Shown here piece by piece: positions 12,001-19,191 of a DNA stretch of 64,000 bases. A program made the position numbers and the translations under genes. The notes beneath the pieces are model-generated. The model did no database searches and was not told the DNA's origin. It was given only the letters and a program-made list of their open reading frames with translations. The stretch comes from Balanoglossus misakiensis (Eukaryota; Hemichordata). The stretch covers positions 10,540,001 through 10,604,000 of the forward strand of contig CM082588.2 of assembly GCA_040954595.2 (NCBI GenBank), read 5' to 3'. Each line of letters starts with the position of its first letter. Position 1 is the stretch's first letter.

Positions 12001-13761
12001 ACGATCCTGTCATCCATGTCAATTGGTCAGTGCCAGGCCAAACCCAGAGCCATTATTACCCACACAGTTACCTGAAGGACCATGGTTCGATTTAGCAGTT
12101 GATCTTTTGGATGTATGTGATGGTGAGAAATTACTAGTGGTAACTGATTTATACTCTAGATGGCCTGAAGTAGTTTTGTTAAAGAAAACAGATGCTGCCC
12201 ATGTCATAAAAGCCATGGAAGCTATGTTTCTTACACATGGGTTGCCTTACTGTGTCAAATCAGACAATGGTCCACCTTTTACCTCAGCCGAGTTTGAAGG
12301 TTTCCTTGATTACTTAGGTATTGATCATGAATATTCCATTCCATACTGGCCTCAGAGCAATGGAAGTGTTGAGAGGCTGAATGAAATAATTTTGAAGTCT
12401 GTACGAATTGCTAAATTGCAAAAGAAAAGTTGGTACAAAGATTTGACACATTTTCTATTTGAATATAGAAATACACCCCATACTGTGACAGGCATATCTC
12501 CTGCTATGGCTCTGATGGGAAGAGAGTTTAGGGACAAAATTCCTAGACTGAGAATTCCATCCCAAACAATCAATGAGTCTGATTGGCAAATCAAAATGAG
12601 AGAAAGAAACAACAGAATGAAAATGAAACAAAAGTTCTATGCCGACAACAGGAGACATGCCACTTCCTCAGATATCAGGGAAGGTGATACTGTTTTGCTC
12701 CAGCAAGCATTTAGGCAAAACAAACTCACTCCCAATTTCGAGACAGAACCATACAAAGTCATCCAGAAAGATGGAGGTGCGTTATTATTGGAAAACTCCA
12801 AAGGTGTAAAAAGAAGGTCCACTGGACATGTAAAGAAATATGTTGAGGAATATCCAGAATTTTCCTTCCAGGGCACTGAATGGAACTCCAAACATTTGAC
12901 ATATGAACAACCTCAAAGGGTTCAAAATGGTGTTCCATCCTGTAACCCCCATATCCATGATTTGTCTACACATAACAACCTGGATAACTTGCCAGTATAA
13001 CCCGTCTGTTCTAGTCAGAAATCAACTGGACCAGCATGTCCTAGTCCTGTTTCACCTACTGGTACAGCATCGTTGGAAACGATTGTAAATGTTCCTCCAA
13101 CAATGCCAGTGACAAATTCACCTAAGACAAATGTAAACCCCAATAGTACTGATGTGAGACGCTCAACAAGAATAAAATCTAAACCTCCTTGGCACAAAGA
13201 CTATTGCATGCCAGAAGGATAGATTATATTGACATAAGACTGTCCACAAACATTATGGAATGAGTTTCTGTAGAGCAAATTTTCTCTTGGAGATTTGTAT
13301 TTTCCTAGTTATGAAGTTCTCAAGTTCTTGTTAAGGTTAAGGTTCTGTTTGTTTTCATTTGTTAGAACATGATCATTCACAAAGCATTACAATTTGACAG
13401 TGTTGGCAAATTTCATACTTTCCAAAGCGAGTTGTAAACTTAAAGTACAAGTTTTCTTCTAAAGTTGAGGAGATGTGATAGTATTGTCATGATCACGTGA
13501 TTGTCACATGGTCTGTATACGTGATTTCCTGTAACTGTTAGTTCCCGCGTGGTTGTCATTCAATAAACATCACTTCTGTGGAACTCCGTCGTTGTCGACT
13601 GTCAATAACCCCTCCCCGGACATCACAATCATGAGTGTATTCTGTGTTTTTTTAAGGCTGCACAAAACAAAGAGTGCAAACCACTGCTGAAATGGGTGAC
13701 CCACATTGTGAACCACTTTTGGTATTGTTGTCAAAAAGCATCAGATATGGACAAGTTTCTG
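2619..13761 (+). CDS. Multi-exon transposase-derived gene (Kolobok-like DDE core), 3' end not found
   Basis: Eleven exons join by GT-AG introns with consistent phase: 2619-2833, 3442-3552, 3809-3934, 4279-4392, 5266-5319, 5596-5694, 5933-6229, 6514-6796, 7085-7321, 8292-8368, 13657-13761 (about 570 codons). In order, the product has a Lys/Arg-rich N-terminus (likely nuclear), Ser/Glu-rich linkers, an acidic run, a Cys/His segment (VCALKSC to ECSAGH), and an RNase-H-like core with GDGRMDSPG, VVTDAHMQI and HDIWHAAKN. The Asp residues of the first two motifs are probable catalytic residues. The product resembles, from memory, a large family of transposase-like proteins of aquatic animals; the Kolobok assignment is tentative. 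Exon 7 has an apparent one-base frameshift. Homologues continue past exon 11, but I found no later exon here. It may be a host gene, a young spliced transposon or a pseudogene. Confidence 0.75.
3442..5694 (+). CDS. Exons 2-6: low-complexity acidic linker of the same gene
   Basis: The five exons are 3442-3552 (111 nt), 3809-3934 (126), 4279-4392 (114), 5266-5319 (54) and 5596-5694 (99). Each length is a multiple of three, and all five share phase 2, so any could be skipped without shifting frame. Acceptors and donors are clean (acag, atag, acag, ccag, ccag; gtacca, gtaggt, gtatga, gtaagt, gtaagt). The encoded part is Ser/Gln/Glu-rich and ends in an acidic stretch (EEDKEEDMNLCDDDDYDYE). I see no folded domain. 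Confidence 0.65.
4672..4819. repeat. Large near-perfect palindrome in intron 4
   Basis: The arms 4672-4743 and 4747-4819 are reverse complements apart from a few mismatches, around a 3-base loop (tgc, 4744-4746). The palindrome begins agaatctcacac and ends gtgtgagattct. A related 'gggagtgtgaga' string occurs earlier in the intron at about 4429, so a longer foldback unit (about 4411-4819) is likely. RNA from the intron could form a stem of about 70 bp. Confidence 0.85.
5933..6229 (+). CDS. Exon 7 with apparent one-base frameshift
   Basis: The acceptor is 'tccatttctcag' and the donor GTGAGT is at 6230. The 5' half encodes GDDDIESDGG followed by a run of Asp from a (GAT)n microsatellite (about 5994-6023). 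After a run of eight T (about 6106-6113) the family-like sequence moves to another frame (LLALGKKSIRQVC, then CSGLISSTSKFVG), while the original frame stops at 6162. The exon is exactly one base short of what entry phase 2 and exit phase 0 require. A one-base loss in the T-run, real or from assembly, explains both facts. A very short intron using the acceptor 'ttttttttaaccag' is a less likely alternative. Confidence 0.65.
6514..6796 (+). CDS. Exon 8: Cys/His segment and helical linker
   Basis: It opens with ECSAGHLEYEWCSQP, pairing with VCALKSC at the end of exon 7 as a possible zinc-binding knuckle. It continues with a helical stretch (LFTAAAILLSGNNYAKINFL) that in related transposase-like proteins precedes the catalytic core. 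The acceptor follows a ten-base T run at 6501-6513. The donor is GTAAGT at 6797, phase 1. Confidence 0.75.
7085..7321 (+). CDS. Exon 9: catalytic core, first and second Asp motifs
   Basis: It encodes GDGRMDSPGFCAQYCTYTVM, then KRETEKKSTNMEKACL and VVTDAHMQITALM. The pattern of a Gly-Asp-Gly strand followed about 65 residues later by VTDxHxQI is that of an RNase-H-fold transposase of this family, with the two Asp residues expected to bind metal. The acceptor is tctcag at 7079-7084 and the donor GTAAGT at 7322, phase 1 on both sides. Confidence 0.8.
7346..8140. mobile_element. 795-bp TTAA-flanked DNA transposon with about 135-bp TIRs
   Basis: TTAA lies at 7342-7345 and 8141-8144. Both ends begin GATGGGTCCCTAGGATCTTT reading inward. 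The inverted similarity extends about 135 bp with scattered mismatches, through 'gggcctttatagga', 'gtaactagtt' and 'gcacgattgtg'. The interior has no recognisable transposase; a frame at 7615-7953 matches nothing I know and starts close to the TIR. It is non-autonomous and inserted in intron 9 of the surrounding gene. TTAA targets fit piggyBac or Kolobok mobilisation. Confidence 0.85.
8292..8368 (+). CDS. Exon 10: third core motif
   Basis: It encodes DDHPDIKHSHDIWHAAKNLS followed by KKIIK. The HDIWHAAKN motif is the conserved third block of this transposase-like family. The acceptor is 'tcttatag' and the donor is GTTAGA at 8369 (weaker than the other donors). Exit phase is 0. The next intron holds the Gypsy element. 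Confidence 0.75.
8622..8626. repeat. Target-site duplication, left (ATCAT)
   Basis: ATCAT directly precedes the 5' LTR and recurs directly after the 3' LTR at 13628-13632, which fixes both ends of the Gypsy element. Five bases is the usual size for Ty3/Gypsy integrases. Confidence 0.9.
8627..8780 (+). repeat. 5' LTR of the Gypsy element
   Basis: 154 bp, TGTGATAG to GGACATCACA. It contains an AATAAA-type signal ('caataaaca', about 8716-8724), so U3, R and U5 are all short. The 3' LTR at 13474-13627 is the same sequence. Confidence 0.95.
8784..8797 (+). other. Candidate primer-binding site
   Basis: TGGCGACGAGGATT begins a few bases after the 5' LTR. It starts with TGG, complementary to a tRNA CCA tail. 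I cannot name the tRNA. Confidence 0.5.
8881..10512 (+). CDS. Gag-protease of the Gypsy element
   Basis: A 543-codon frame from the ATG at 8881, 100 bases after the LTR. Residues 1-200 are a helical capsid-like region. Two CCHC zinc knuckles follow: CFRCGRKGHMQREC (216-229) and CFRCQKPGHRAADC (247-260), which bind genomic RNA. A Gly/Arg-rich stretch comes next. A retropepsin motif VIIDSGATCNLIG has its catalytic Asp at 358. The last 100 codons reach the RT N-terminal border (KPIAQYRRIPFNRR) and then run into a wrong frame from about 10425, ending at 10510-10512. So the protease is fused to Gag, and RT continues in another frame. Intact otherwise. Confidence 0.9.
   Translation: MKMSTPVTLSGLPGVAGFDCEGEPEALQQRWERWLQEFELFVAASGVSNNAQKRALLLHMAGAGIRDIVSTKSEDETGDVTNCATLIACLDKHFQLQKNVPMARQKFYSATPTSGETVDSYVIRLKNLLKDCDFPETEKDNQIRDRVLLYISDKVLKSKLYREKNLDTTKLLQIIRSYHDKDALVLVSGTQAVSANAVNIGGKRTRAKNKMADLACFRCGRKGHMQRECRASTSGSSRNAEQKSDRCFRCQKPGHRAADCRAKWEDCPSKDSENGNSRGSGGNRSARGRGRTRGDGRGTHKVAQTTTDANADGGHADVETDEEKAYYAFNAAFRASSGKDLTDTGIQIENQHVPVIIDSGATCNLIGERQFRRLAEKRGVKVRNCNNKVFTYGSSKPLDILGKCALHVEAPTKKKCIADFIVIKADQPILLSRSTSENLDMLRVGNVNLYTINSISADNSSPILAELRRKYPEVFNGLGKLKGYKLHLHIDESVKPIAQYRRIPFNRRAKVVEKTQRASKAGSNREGFGSDLLGQPPCNSTKA
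10403..13000 (+). CDS. Pol of the Gypsy element: RT, RNase H, integrase
   Basis: The frame is open from about 10403 and lies +1 to the gag-protease frame, overlapping it by 110 bases. The real join is probably in the A-run at about 10419-10424, because sequence before it in frame 1 and after it in frame 2 forms a normal RT start. RT has a catalytic MHDD at residues 141-143 (Asp 142, Asp 143). RNase H starts at TSDASPVG (Asp 288). Integrase has a zinc finger beginning at His 503/507, ending in the CHPC cysteines, and a core D567-D621-E657 with D,D-35-E spacing. A GPY/F-like module follows (NKLTPNFETEPYKV). No initiator is required if it is made by frameshifting. The frame ends at TAA 12998-13000, earlier than expected. 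Confidence 0.9.
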   Translation: MLKLLKKLNELQKLGVIEKVSGPTSWVNPLVTVQKPDGDIRLCLDMRKANQAIVRERHPVPTMDETLEEISGAKVFCKLDMNMAFHQIELDEKSRDITTFSGPNSLYRYKRLVFGVNMATEKFQNLISQVLKGCEGAHNMHDDIRVVAENYEQLHARVGKVIKRFSEHGLTLNFTKCKLGDSMIFMGHLMTAQGMKLTDEKVKAIVKARTPTDKSELRSFFGLAQFCSKYVDKFATVTSPLWDLTRKDAKWKWLPKHEKVFNLIKHKLTTSPFMAYFKQGAKTRVTSDASPVGVGAILEQMQSNGSYQPVYYVSRKLTHVESRYSQFEREALGVKWACEKLQQFLLGSHFEVRTDHKPLLKVFSPNSRPPSARIERWLLYMQQFDYHITHIKGKNNYADMLSRLPVDEPSDNYCRETEDFACSVVLEAMPSAITPRDIERESAKDQSLQLVEKCITSANWSKLKSSPYWHVKDELWLYGRLIMRGNRLVVPQVLQRKILKIAHQGHQGIVRTKARLRDRVWWPGMDRDVEKLIRSCHPCQLVSARPNPEPLLPTQLPEGPWFDLAVDLLDVCDGEKLLVVTDLYSRWPEVVLLKKTDAAHVIKAMEAMFLTHGLPYCVKSDNGPPFTSAEFEGFLDYLGIDHEYSIPYWPQSNGSVERLNEIILKSVRIAKLQKKSWYKDLTHFLFEYRNTPHTVTGISPAMALMGREFRDKIPRLRIPSQTINESDWQIKMRERNNRMKMKQKFYADNRRHATSSDIREGDTVLLQQAFRQNKLTPNFETEPYKVIQKDGGALLLENSKGVKRRSTGHVKKYVEEYPEFSFQGTEWNSKHLTYEQPQRVQNGVPSCNPHIHDLSTHNNLDNLPV
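13001..13222 (+). pseudogene. Pol C-terminal tail beyond a premature stop
   Basis: The same frame continues open for 73 codons after the TAA at 12998-13000 and ends at TAG 13220-13222. It is Pro/Ser/Thr-rich and closes with RRSTRIKSKPPWHKDY, the basic motif usual at the end of many metazoan Gypsy Pol proteins. This makes the TAA look like a nonsense mutation, not the original end. The loss would remove only the tail and not the catalytic domains. Confidence 0.7.
13459..13473 (+). other. Candidate polypurine tract
   Basis: A purine-rich string (ending gttgaggaga) lies immediately before the 3' LTR, where plus-strand DNA synthesis starts in LTR elements. It is short and interrupted by T residues. 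Confidence 0.5.
13474..13632 (+). repeat. 3' LTR of the Gypsy element and right target duplication
   Basis: The LTR is 13474-13627 and the ATCAT duplication 13628-13632. I see no difference from the 5' LTR over 154 bp. Confidence 0.95.
13657..13761 (+). CDS. Exon 11 of the transposase-derived gene
   Basis: 35 codons between an acceptor 'tttttttaag' and the donor GTAAGT at 13762. It contains LLKWVTHIVNHFWYCCQKAS, the conserved block that follows HDIWHAAKN in this family. It is phase 0 on both sides and in frame with exon 10. No later exon was recognised before the R1 repeats. Confidence 0.75.
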
Positions 13762-14639
13762 GTAAGTATTACTTATCATCAGCTAGCCTAGATGTTAAAA
13801 TGTGTGATACTATAGAGACTTCTTAGGGTAATCTTAAAAATTAATATTTGATAATAAATATTGAGACATGTTTTAACATTCAATTGGATTGGTTGCTGCT
13901 GTTTTGCTGTGCATTGAACATGTCATAGTTCATGTTATTGCAATAGTGATTTATGGGATTGTAAACTTTACTAGGGCAGAGAATAAGTACCCCTGGCCCT
14001 TGCTAGGGCAGAGAATTGGTACCCCTGGTTAATACTTGGCAAAAAGCAATTTTATTTTACATTGCTAATGAAATGGTGACACTGAATCTGATTCTTTGCA
14101 TCAGGGTAAATGGCGATGCAAGCTTGATGATGCATCCCGGTAGATAGTGATGCAAACACTTCACTTTGACATGGGTATTAAATGCATGTGGGGATTAAAA
14201 GTTGACTGAAAATCCCTGGGTTAATACAAGTCCAAAAGCACTGAAATTTGACATAGCTAATACAATGGTGACATTGAATGTGATTCTTTGCATTAGGGGA
14301 AATGGCGTAGCAAGCCTAATGATGCATCAGTGTAGATGGTGATCCAAGCTCTGCGCTTTGGCATACGTATTTAATGCATGTGCATGGGTATTTAATGTTG
14401 AATGTAAATTCCCAGGTTAATATATGCATGGGTATTTAATGTTGAATGTAAATTCCCAGGTTAATATATGCATGGGTATTTAATGTTGACTGTAAATCCC
14501 TAGGTTAATACATGGCCATAAGTACTGTAAGGGGTAGATGGTGATGCAAGCTCTGCACTTTGACATGGGGATTAAATGCATGCTGAGGGGGATTTTAAGT
14601 TGTCTGTAAATCCCCAGGTTGATATGTGGCCAAAAGCAC
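13762..14639. repeat. Intron start, then degenerate short repeats related to R1
   Basis: Bases up to about 13970 look like unique intron. From there the phrases 'ggggattaaatgcatg', 'aatccccaggttaata', 'ccaaaagcactg' and 'gatggtgatgcaagc' recur several times in changing order, and the same phrases occur at 640-720 and 18660-18740 in R1. No gene is seen. Confidence 0.6.
14382..14513 (+). repeat. 44-bp tandem repeat, three copies
   Basis: The unit begins gcatgggtatttaatgttga and starts at 14382, 14426 and 14470. The first two units look identical, and the third has small changes (gactgtaaatccctagg). Confidence 0.85.
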
Positions 14640-16420
14640 TGTAATTTGACATTGCTAATGATGGTGAGCTGTACTCCCCAGGGAGTTGAATGGAATGTTT
14701 AGGTCCAACGACCTAGGTCAAATGACCATGGAACAACTTTAAAGCATGTTGAGATTTAATGTGCTACATAAGTTATAAATATTATATTAATATTATTACA
14801 TAAACAACACTCTTACCTAGCTAAGGAAGTGGTCAGGTGAAAAATATTTGCAGAGCTGACCAATTATTTAAGGAATATTAAAGTTGGGTAATTTGGACGT
14901 ATTCATACGGGTGTTGGTCAATGGAAAGTCCTTTGTTCATTTTCAAAATGGCAACCAAAAATGCGAACAAAACACACTGAATTATGTACGGGATATTGGT
15001 GTTGCCTAATTTGCGTGTTTCCACATTTACTTAAACTCTCACAGGGAGACAAATGTCACAGCAAACGGAAAAATGACTATGCTACACACAACACTTTTAT
15101 TGATCATGGAAAATGTTCATGAGAATTGTGTTATGGTACTTTTCGGGGCTCACGACCTGTGTTATAGGAAATCTGACAAGGAATCCAAACTGTACCACAT
15201 ACACAACACTTTAATTAAGCATGGGAAATGGTCCTGAGAACAATATTCTCAGAGTTGACAAACTGTGTTATCTGCGTTATATTGATGTTGTCTAATTTAC
15301 ACGCCTGTACATTTATTTATACTCTGACTTTGAGCTTAATAAGGCAGCGCCTGCTAAGGTCAATTTCCCACGTACACTTTTAATTAGCATAGATAATGAT
15401 CATGATAACTTCATTTTCAGAGCTGACAAACTGTGTTATGTGAAATTCATGTTGCCTATTTCATGATAATGGCTTGTGGTACACAAGGGTTAACAGCAAT
15501 CAGCAATTGCTTGTATGATAGGTATAATGATCGATTTACAAATTTCAATGGTATAATAATGGGCAACACATGTGGAAGTGTTTAATAAACAGTTAACTGA
15601 TGTGGTGATGGTTTGTGGTAAAATTGAGGGTACACAGATTATAATGGGCAAAACAATGAATATAATAGAGGTTGATGATGGTGAATGGTTTCATATGAAT
15701 GGTGTAATAAAGGTTAACAAATGTGGTGATAGCTTTGGTGTACAGGGCTGTTCATATCTTTAGTAATGACAAAGGTATAATAGTGATAAAAGCTTAAATA
15801 AGTGTTAGGGCACAATCTTCATGATGGTTCATTCATTGGTTAATGTGTATATTTTATTAATATCATGCTATTGTTTATCAGTTAGATCATAATCAGGGTT
15901 TTTCCATGCACATAGTCATCATGAATCAGCGGAATTCTTCTGAATAGTACCTGTGATCATTTTTGCGCACCGACGCATTGTACGCGACAGACATGCAGAA
16001 AATATTAACATGTAACTCACAGGCATAGTGTTAAATCTAAACGACTATATGTTAGATAAGCTTTACCTCCCCACCCCATCAAAATTCCAAATTTAGCTTG
16101 ATGTGACGTTTTCGGGTAGTACCAATTCGGAAACTTTCATGGTTCATTCATTGAACCAAATATTGGATTTGACACACTGTGTCTTGGGTGGGTAAAGCAT
16201 GGTGAAATGTTGGCAGTAAACTTTAACCAGACAGGTCACATGAAAGGAAGATTTTATCATTTGAGTTCGATGGCATACATGATAAGATATGTCAGTTCTG
16301 ACACCATTTTTGCAGACGTAGATGCTGATGTATTTTTTCCATTGGACACAATACTCAAAGTCCAGTCTGTGTTTAAAATGATACCCTGGTCACACACAGT
16401 GAGAAATGTCAGCCTTTGAC
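14640..16420 (+). repeat. R1 repeat, copy B
   Basis: It matches 700-2322 through its length. It carries about 168 extra bases (about 15268-15435) bounded by direct repeats 'gctgacaaactgtgttat' that are collapsed in copy A near 1321-1345. It has no MITE at the TTAA (16419-16422) where copy A has one. Small frames in it (e.g. 15572-15763) are broken or different in copy A, so none is called. Confidence 0.85.
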
Positions 16421-17885
16421 TTAATTATCTAATTTATGCATTGTTAACAATGCACTGTGACATTTACTGCATGTATTTTTCCCACTGTGGAAACTTACTA
16501 TGCTTTGAATACATGTTCCCTAATGGGGTGTTAAAGGATACAGTAGGATCTGTTTCGGTAGCAAATATGACACTGTTTTCAACATATTTGACTGGTGGCA
16601 ATATGTGGTTTTACGTTGGTATCCATCATGTAACTCAGATCACCTATATGAAGCTCCATAGTAAATTTCACAGAAGTCGGCTGATCAATTCCAGAAAAGT
16701 AGATTTTTTACCAAAAATGTGGAAAAAGACAAAAAAATGCATAACAAGTAGAAAATTCACACTATTAGCTTAAAACATACAGAAATGTGTGAGGCTAATA
16801 TAAGGTACTATCATACCATTTTTTCAAATCAACATGACCAGGACTTGTCGTGTTTCTGAGTTTTGACCAAATTAAGGTTTTCCCAGCTAATTTGTATATA
16901 TTTTTGGCAATGACAACTTCGTTTGAACAAACTCCCATCTACAGCCTAGCATGCATCTACACACCAAATATCGAGGTTATTGGCGCAACGGTTTTCAAGT
17001 TTTTGATGTGTACGGACATACATCCATCTATCCGTCCATATGTCCATACATACATACAGACGCAACCAAATCCATAAGGTCCCACTGTATATACCTATAC
17101 AAATGGGACCAAATAAAACACAAAAAAAATAACACTTAACATCTTACAGTGCAGGGCCTTGCTAGTTGATGTGGTACAATTCTATCATATCACTTCACAG
17201 CTGGTAGCCAAGGGCAGTGTTTGCACAGAGGAGCCTCCTGAATGTCTTCGCTCGTTCACACCTCTTCAGTGATAATGTCTGGATTACATTGACATGAAAC
17301 TGTTTGTTCAGTAGTGTTTCAACTGCCAGCTACCTGGGTTCATTTTACACCCAAACACTGAAAATATTGTAGCAGTCAATAATATAACCTACACACTGTG
17401 TGAAATTCACCATGTTCTAAAGTAATGTTGATGTCTAATGTGCATTGTGACTTACAGGGCATGCACGGCTAAAGCTTGTCGAAAGTTGACAAAGCAAAAG
17501 ACCAGACCAGTTGCCTGTTTTAAAATGTGCTTCATTCCAAGGACCTTGGCGATGAGTCATGAATTGGGGAACGTTCATGAGACCCATTTTTTTTCACCGG
17601 ACCAGCACATTTAATGATATGACCTTGAAATTGAACTGTTCCCAGGAGCTACTGAGAGTTGCCTTGTTTCACCCCCAAGTTACTACCTGGGGTTTTTACA
17701 ATGTCGACAGTAGTTCCAAAAAAAAAACGTTGTACTTTTATGAATAATCGATTAGGGTAGATTTATTCATGGTAGTAAAACTTTTTGGCCTGCAGTTGCC
17801 AAACAAAGACAATTACAAGTAAGGGACTGGACGTAAACTACCAGGGGGAGCGCAGGGAAATTGACGAAAGCGATGGCCTCAAATT
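16421..17885. other. No gene recognised
   Basis: A frame at 16441-16773 (110 codons) resembles nothing I know. At about 17000-17060 there is a degenerate 'catacatccatc' run. At 17160-17400 there is sequence that looks repeat-like on the reverse strand but has no identifiable family. Nothing else is supported. Confidence 0.4.
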
Positions 17886-18083
17886 AATGTCATAGTCCAG
17901 TGGTTAGAGCATCAGACCCATAATCAAAGAATCAAGAGTTTGATCCCTGGCATGGTTGTGGTGTTGTGTCCTCTGGCAAGGCAATTTACATCTCCTTGCC
18001 TCTCCCCGCCTATAAGAAAAGGGTAATTTGGTGGATCGGATATTGTAATGTGTATGTATAGGTCTGCTTTGCTGATATAAAAG
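17886..18083 (+). mobile_element. tRNA-derived SINE
   Basis: A polymerase III box A (TAGTCCAGTGG, 17893-17903) and a box B-like GAGTTTGATCC (about 17936-17946) are spaced as in tRNA genes. Between them is 'ttagagcatcagaccc'. The downstream part (gtgtcctctggcaaggcaat, then ctccttgcctctcc) is typical of invertebrate tRNA-SINE bodies. It does not fold as a functional tRNA. It abuts R1 copy C; whether it belongs to R1 cannot be seen, because copy A starts at the window edge. Confidence 0.75.
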
Positions 18084-19191
18084 CTGCACATGTGAGCTGT
18101 TGTTTGCTCCCCATGGAGTGGAATGGAATATTTTAGGTCCAACGACCTAGGTCAAATTACCATGGGAAACACTTCAAAGCAGCACATTGAGATTTATTGC
18201 ATAATGTGCTATATAAGTAATAAATATTATATTGATATTATTACATAAACAACACTCTTACTTAGCAAAGGAAGTGGTCAGGTGAACTATATTCGCAGAG
18301 CTGACCAATTGTTTAAAGGGGCAAAGTCTCTCATCGCTGCCTTTTTTCAATTAATTATGTATGATACAAGACGCCATTGATGTTATTCTACATGTGGATA
18401 TATGGTGAATCAACATTCGACCACACACAACTTCCGCCTCGTTTGTACGATATGAGAGTAAAAACTCGCCCAAAATGAATAAATGGTAAAGAACGATTAT
18501 TCATTTTGGCGAGTTTTTCACTCTCCTGTCTATAAGAGGGATGGAAGTTGTGTGTGGTTGAACGTTCATTCGCTATATATCCACATGTAGAATAACAAAC
18601 GGTGTCTCTTATCAAATATAATATGGGAAAAGGGCAGCGAGAGAGAGACTTTGTCCCTCACATGGGGATTAAATGCATATGCGTGTGTATTTAAAGTTAA
18701 CTGTAAATCCCCAGGTTAATACGTGGCCAAAAGCACTGTAATTTGGCATTTCTAATGATGGTGAGATGTTGTTTGCTCCCCAGGGAGTTGAATGGAATAT
18801 TTAGGTCCAACATCCTAGCTCAAATGACCATGGGACAACTTAAAGCACGTTGAGATTTAATGTGCTACATAAGTTATAAATATTATAAAAATATTATTAC
18901 ATAAACAACACTCTTCCTTAGCAAAGGAAGTGGTCAGGTGAAATATATTCGCAGAGCTGACCAATTCTTTAAGGAAAATTAAAGTTGGGTAATTTGGATG
19001 TATTCATACGAGTGTTGGTCAATGATAGGAAAGTCCTTTGTTCATTTTCAAAATGAAAACCAAAAATGCGAACAAAACACACTGAATTACGTATGGGATA
19101 TTGATGTTGCCTAATTTGCGTGACTCTACATTTACTTAAACTCTCACAGGGAGACAAATGTCACAGCAAACGGAAAAATGATTATGCTAAG
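18084..19191 (+). repeat. R1 repeat, copy C, cut by R2
   Basis: It begins agctgcacatgtgagc exactly as base 1 of the window. It follows copy A, with a deletion next to its MITE, and stops at 'aaaatgattatgctaa', where R2 begins. Copy A continues past this point at about 1151. Confidence 0.85.
18317..18658. mobile_element. TTAA MITE, second full copy
   Basis: TTAA at 18313-18316 precedes aggggcaaagtctctc. The right end is gagactttgtccct at 18645-18658. It occupies the same R1 position as the MITE at 236-566, so it was inserted before R1 was duplicated. The right TTAA and about 70 bases of R1 are deleted. Confidence 0.8.

Larger units (their letters stand above)
8627..13627 (+). mobile_element. 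Ty3/Gypsy LTR retrotransposon, 5001 bp, recent insertion
   Basis: Two 154-bp LTRs (8627-8780, 13474-13627) are identical by eye, start TGTGATAG and end ATCACA. The element is flanked by ATCAT duplications. The interior has the order gag, protease, RT, RNase H, integrase, as in classical Ty3/Gypsy. It lies in the sense direction in intron 10 of the gene at 2619-13761. Identical LTRs indicate recent insertion, yet the coding region shows a frame change near 10420-10430 and an in-frame stop at 12998. Confidence 0.95.

Noticed and set aside
15572-15763. 63-codon frame in R1 copy B
   Set aside because: The equivalent in copy A (about 1480-1665) is frameshifted by small indels. No motif.
16441-16773. 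110-codon frame after R1 copy B
   Set aside because: No recognisable domain, biased toward aromatic residues of A/T-rich DNA, no promoter or splice context.
17000-17060. CRISPR-like or functional short tandem array ('catacatccatc')
   Set aside because: A short degenerate microsatellite with no spacers, in a eukaryotic context.
17888-17960. Functional tRNA gene
   Set aside because: Box A and box B are present, but the acceptor and anticodon stems do not form; the downstream body marks it as a SINE.
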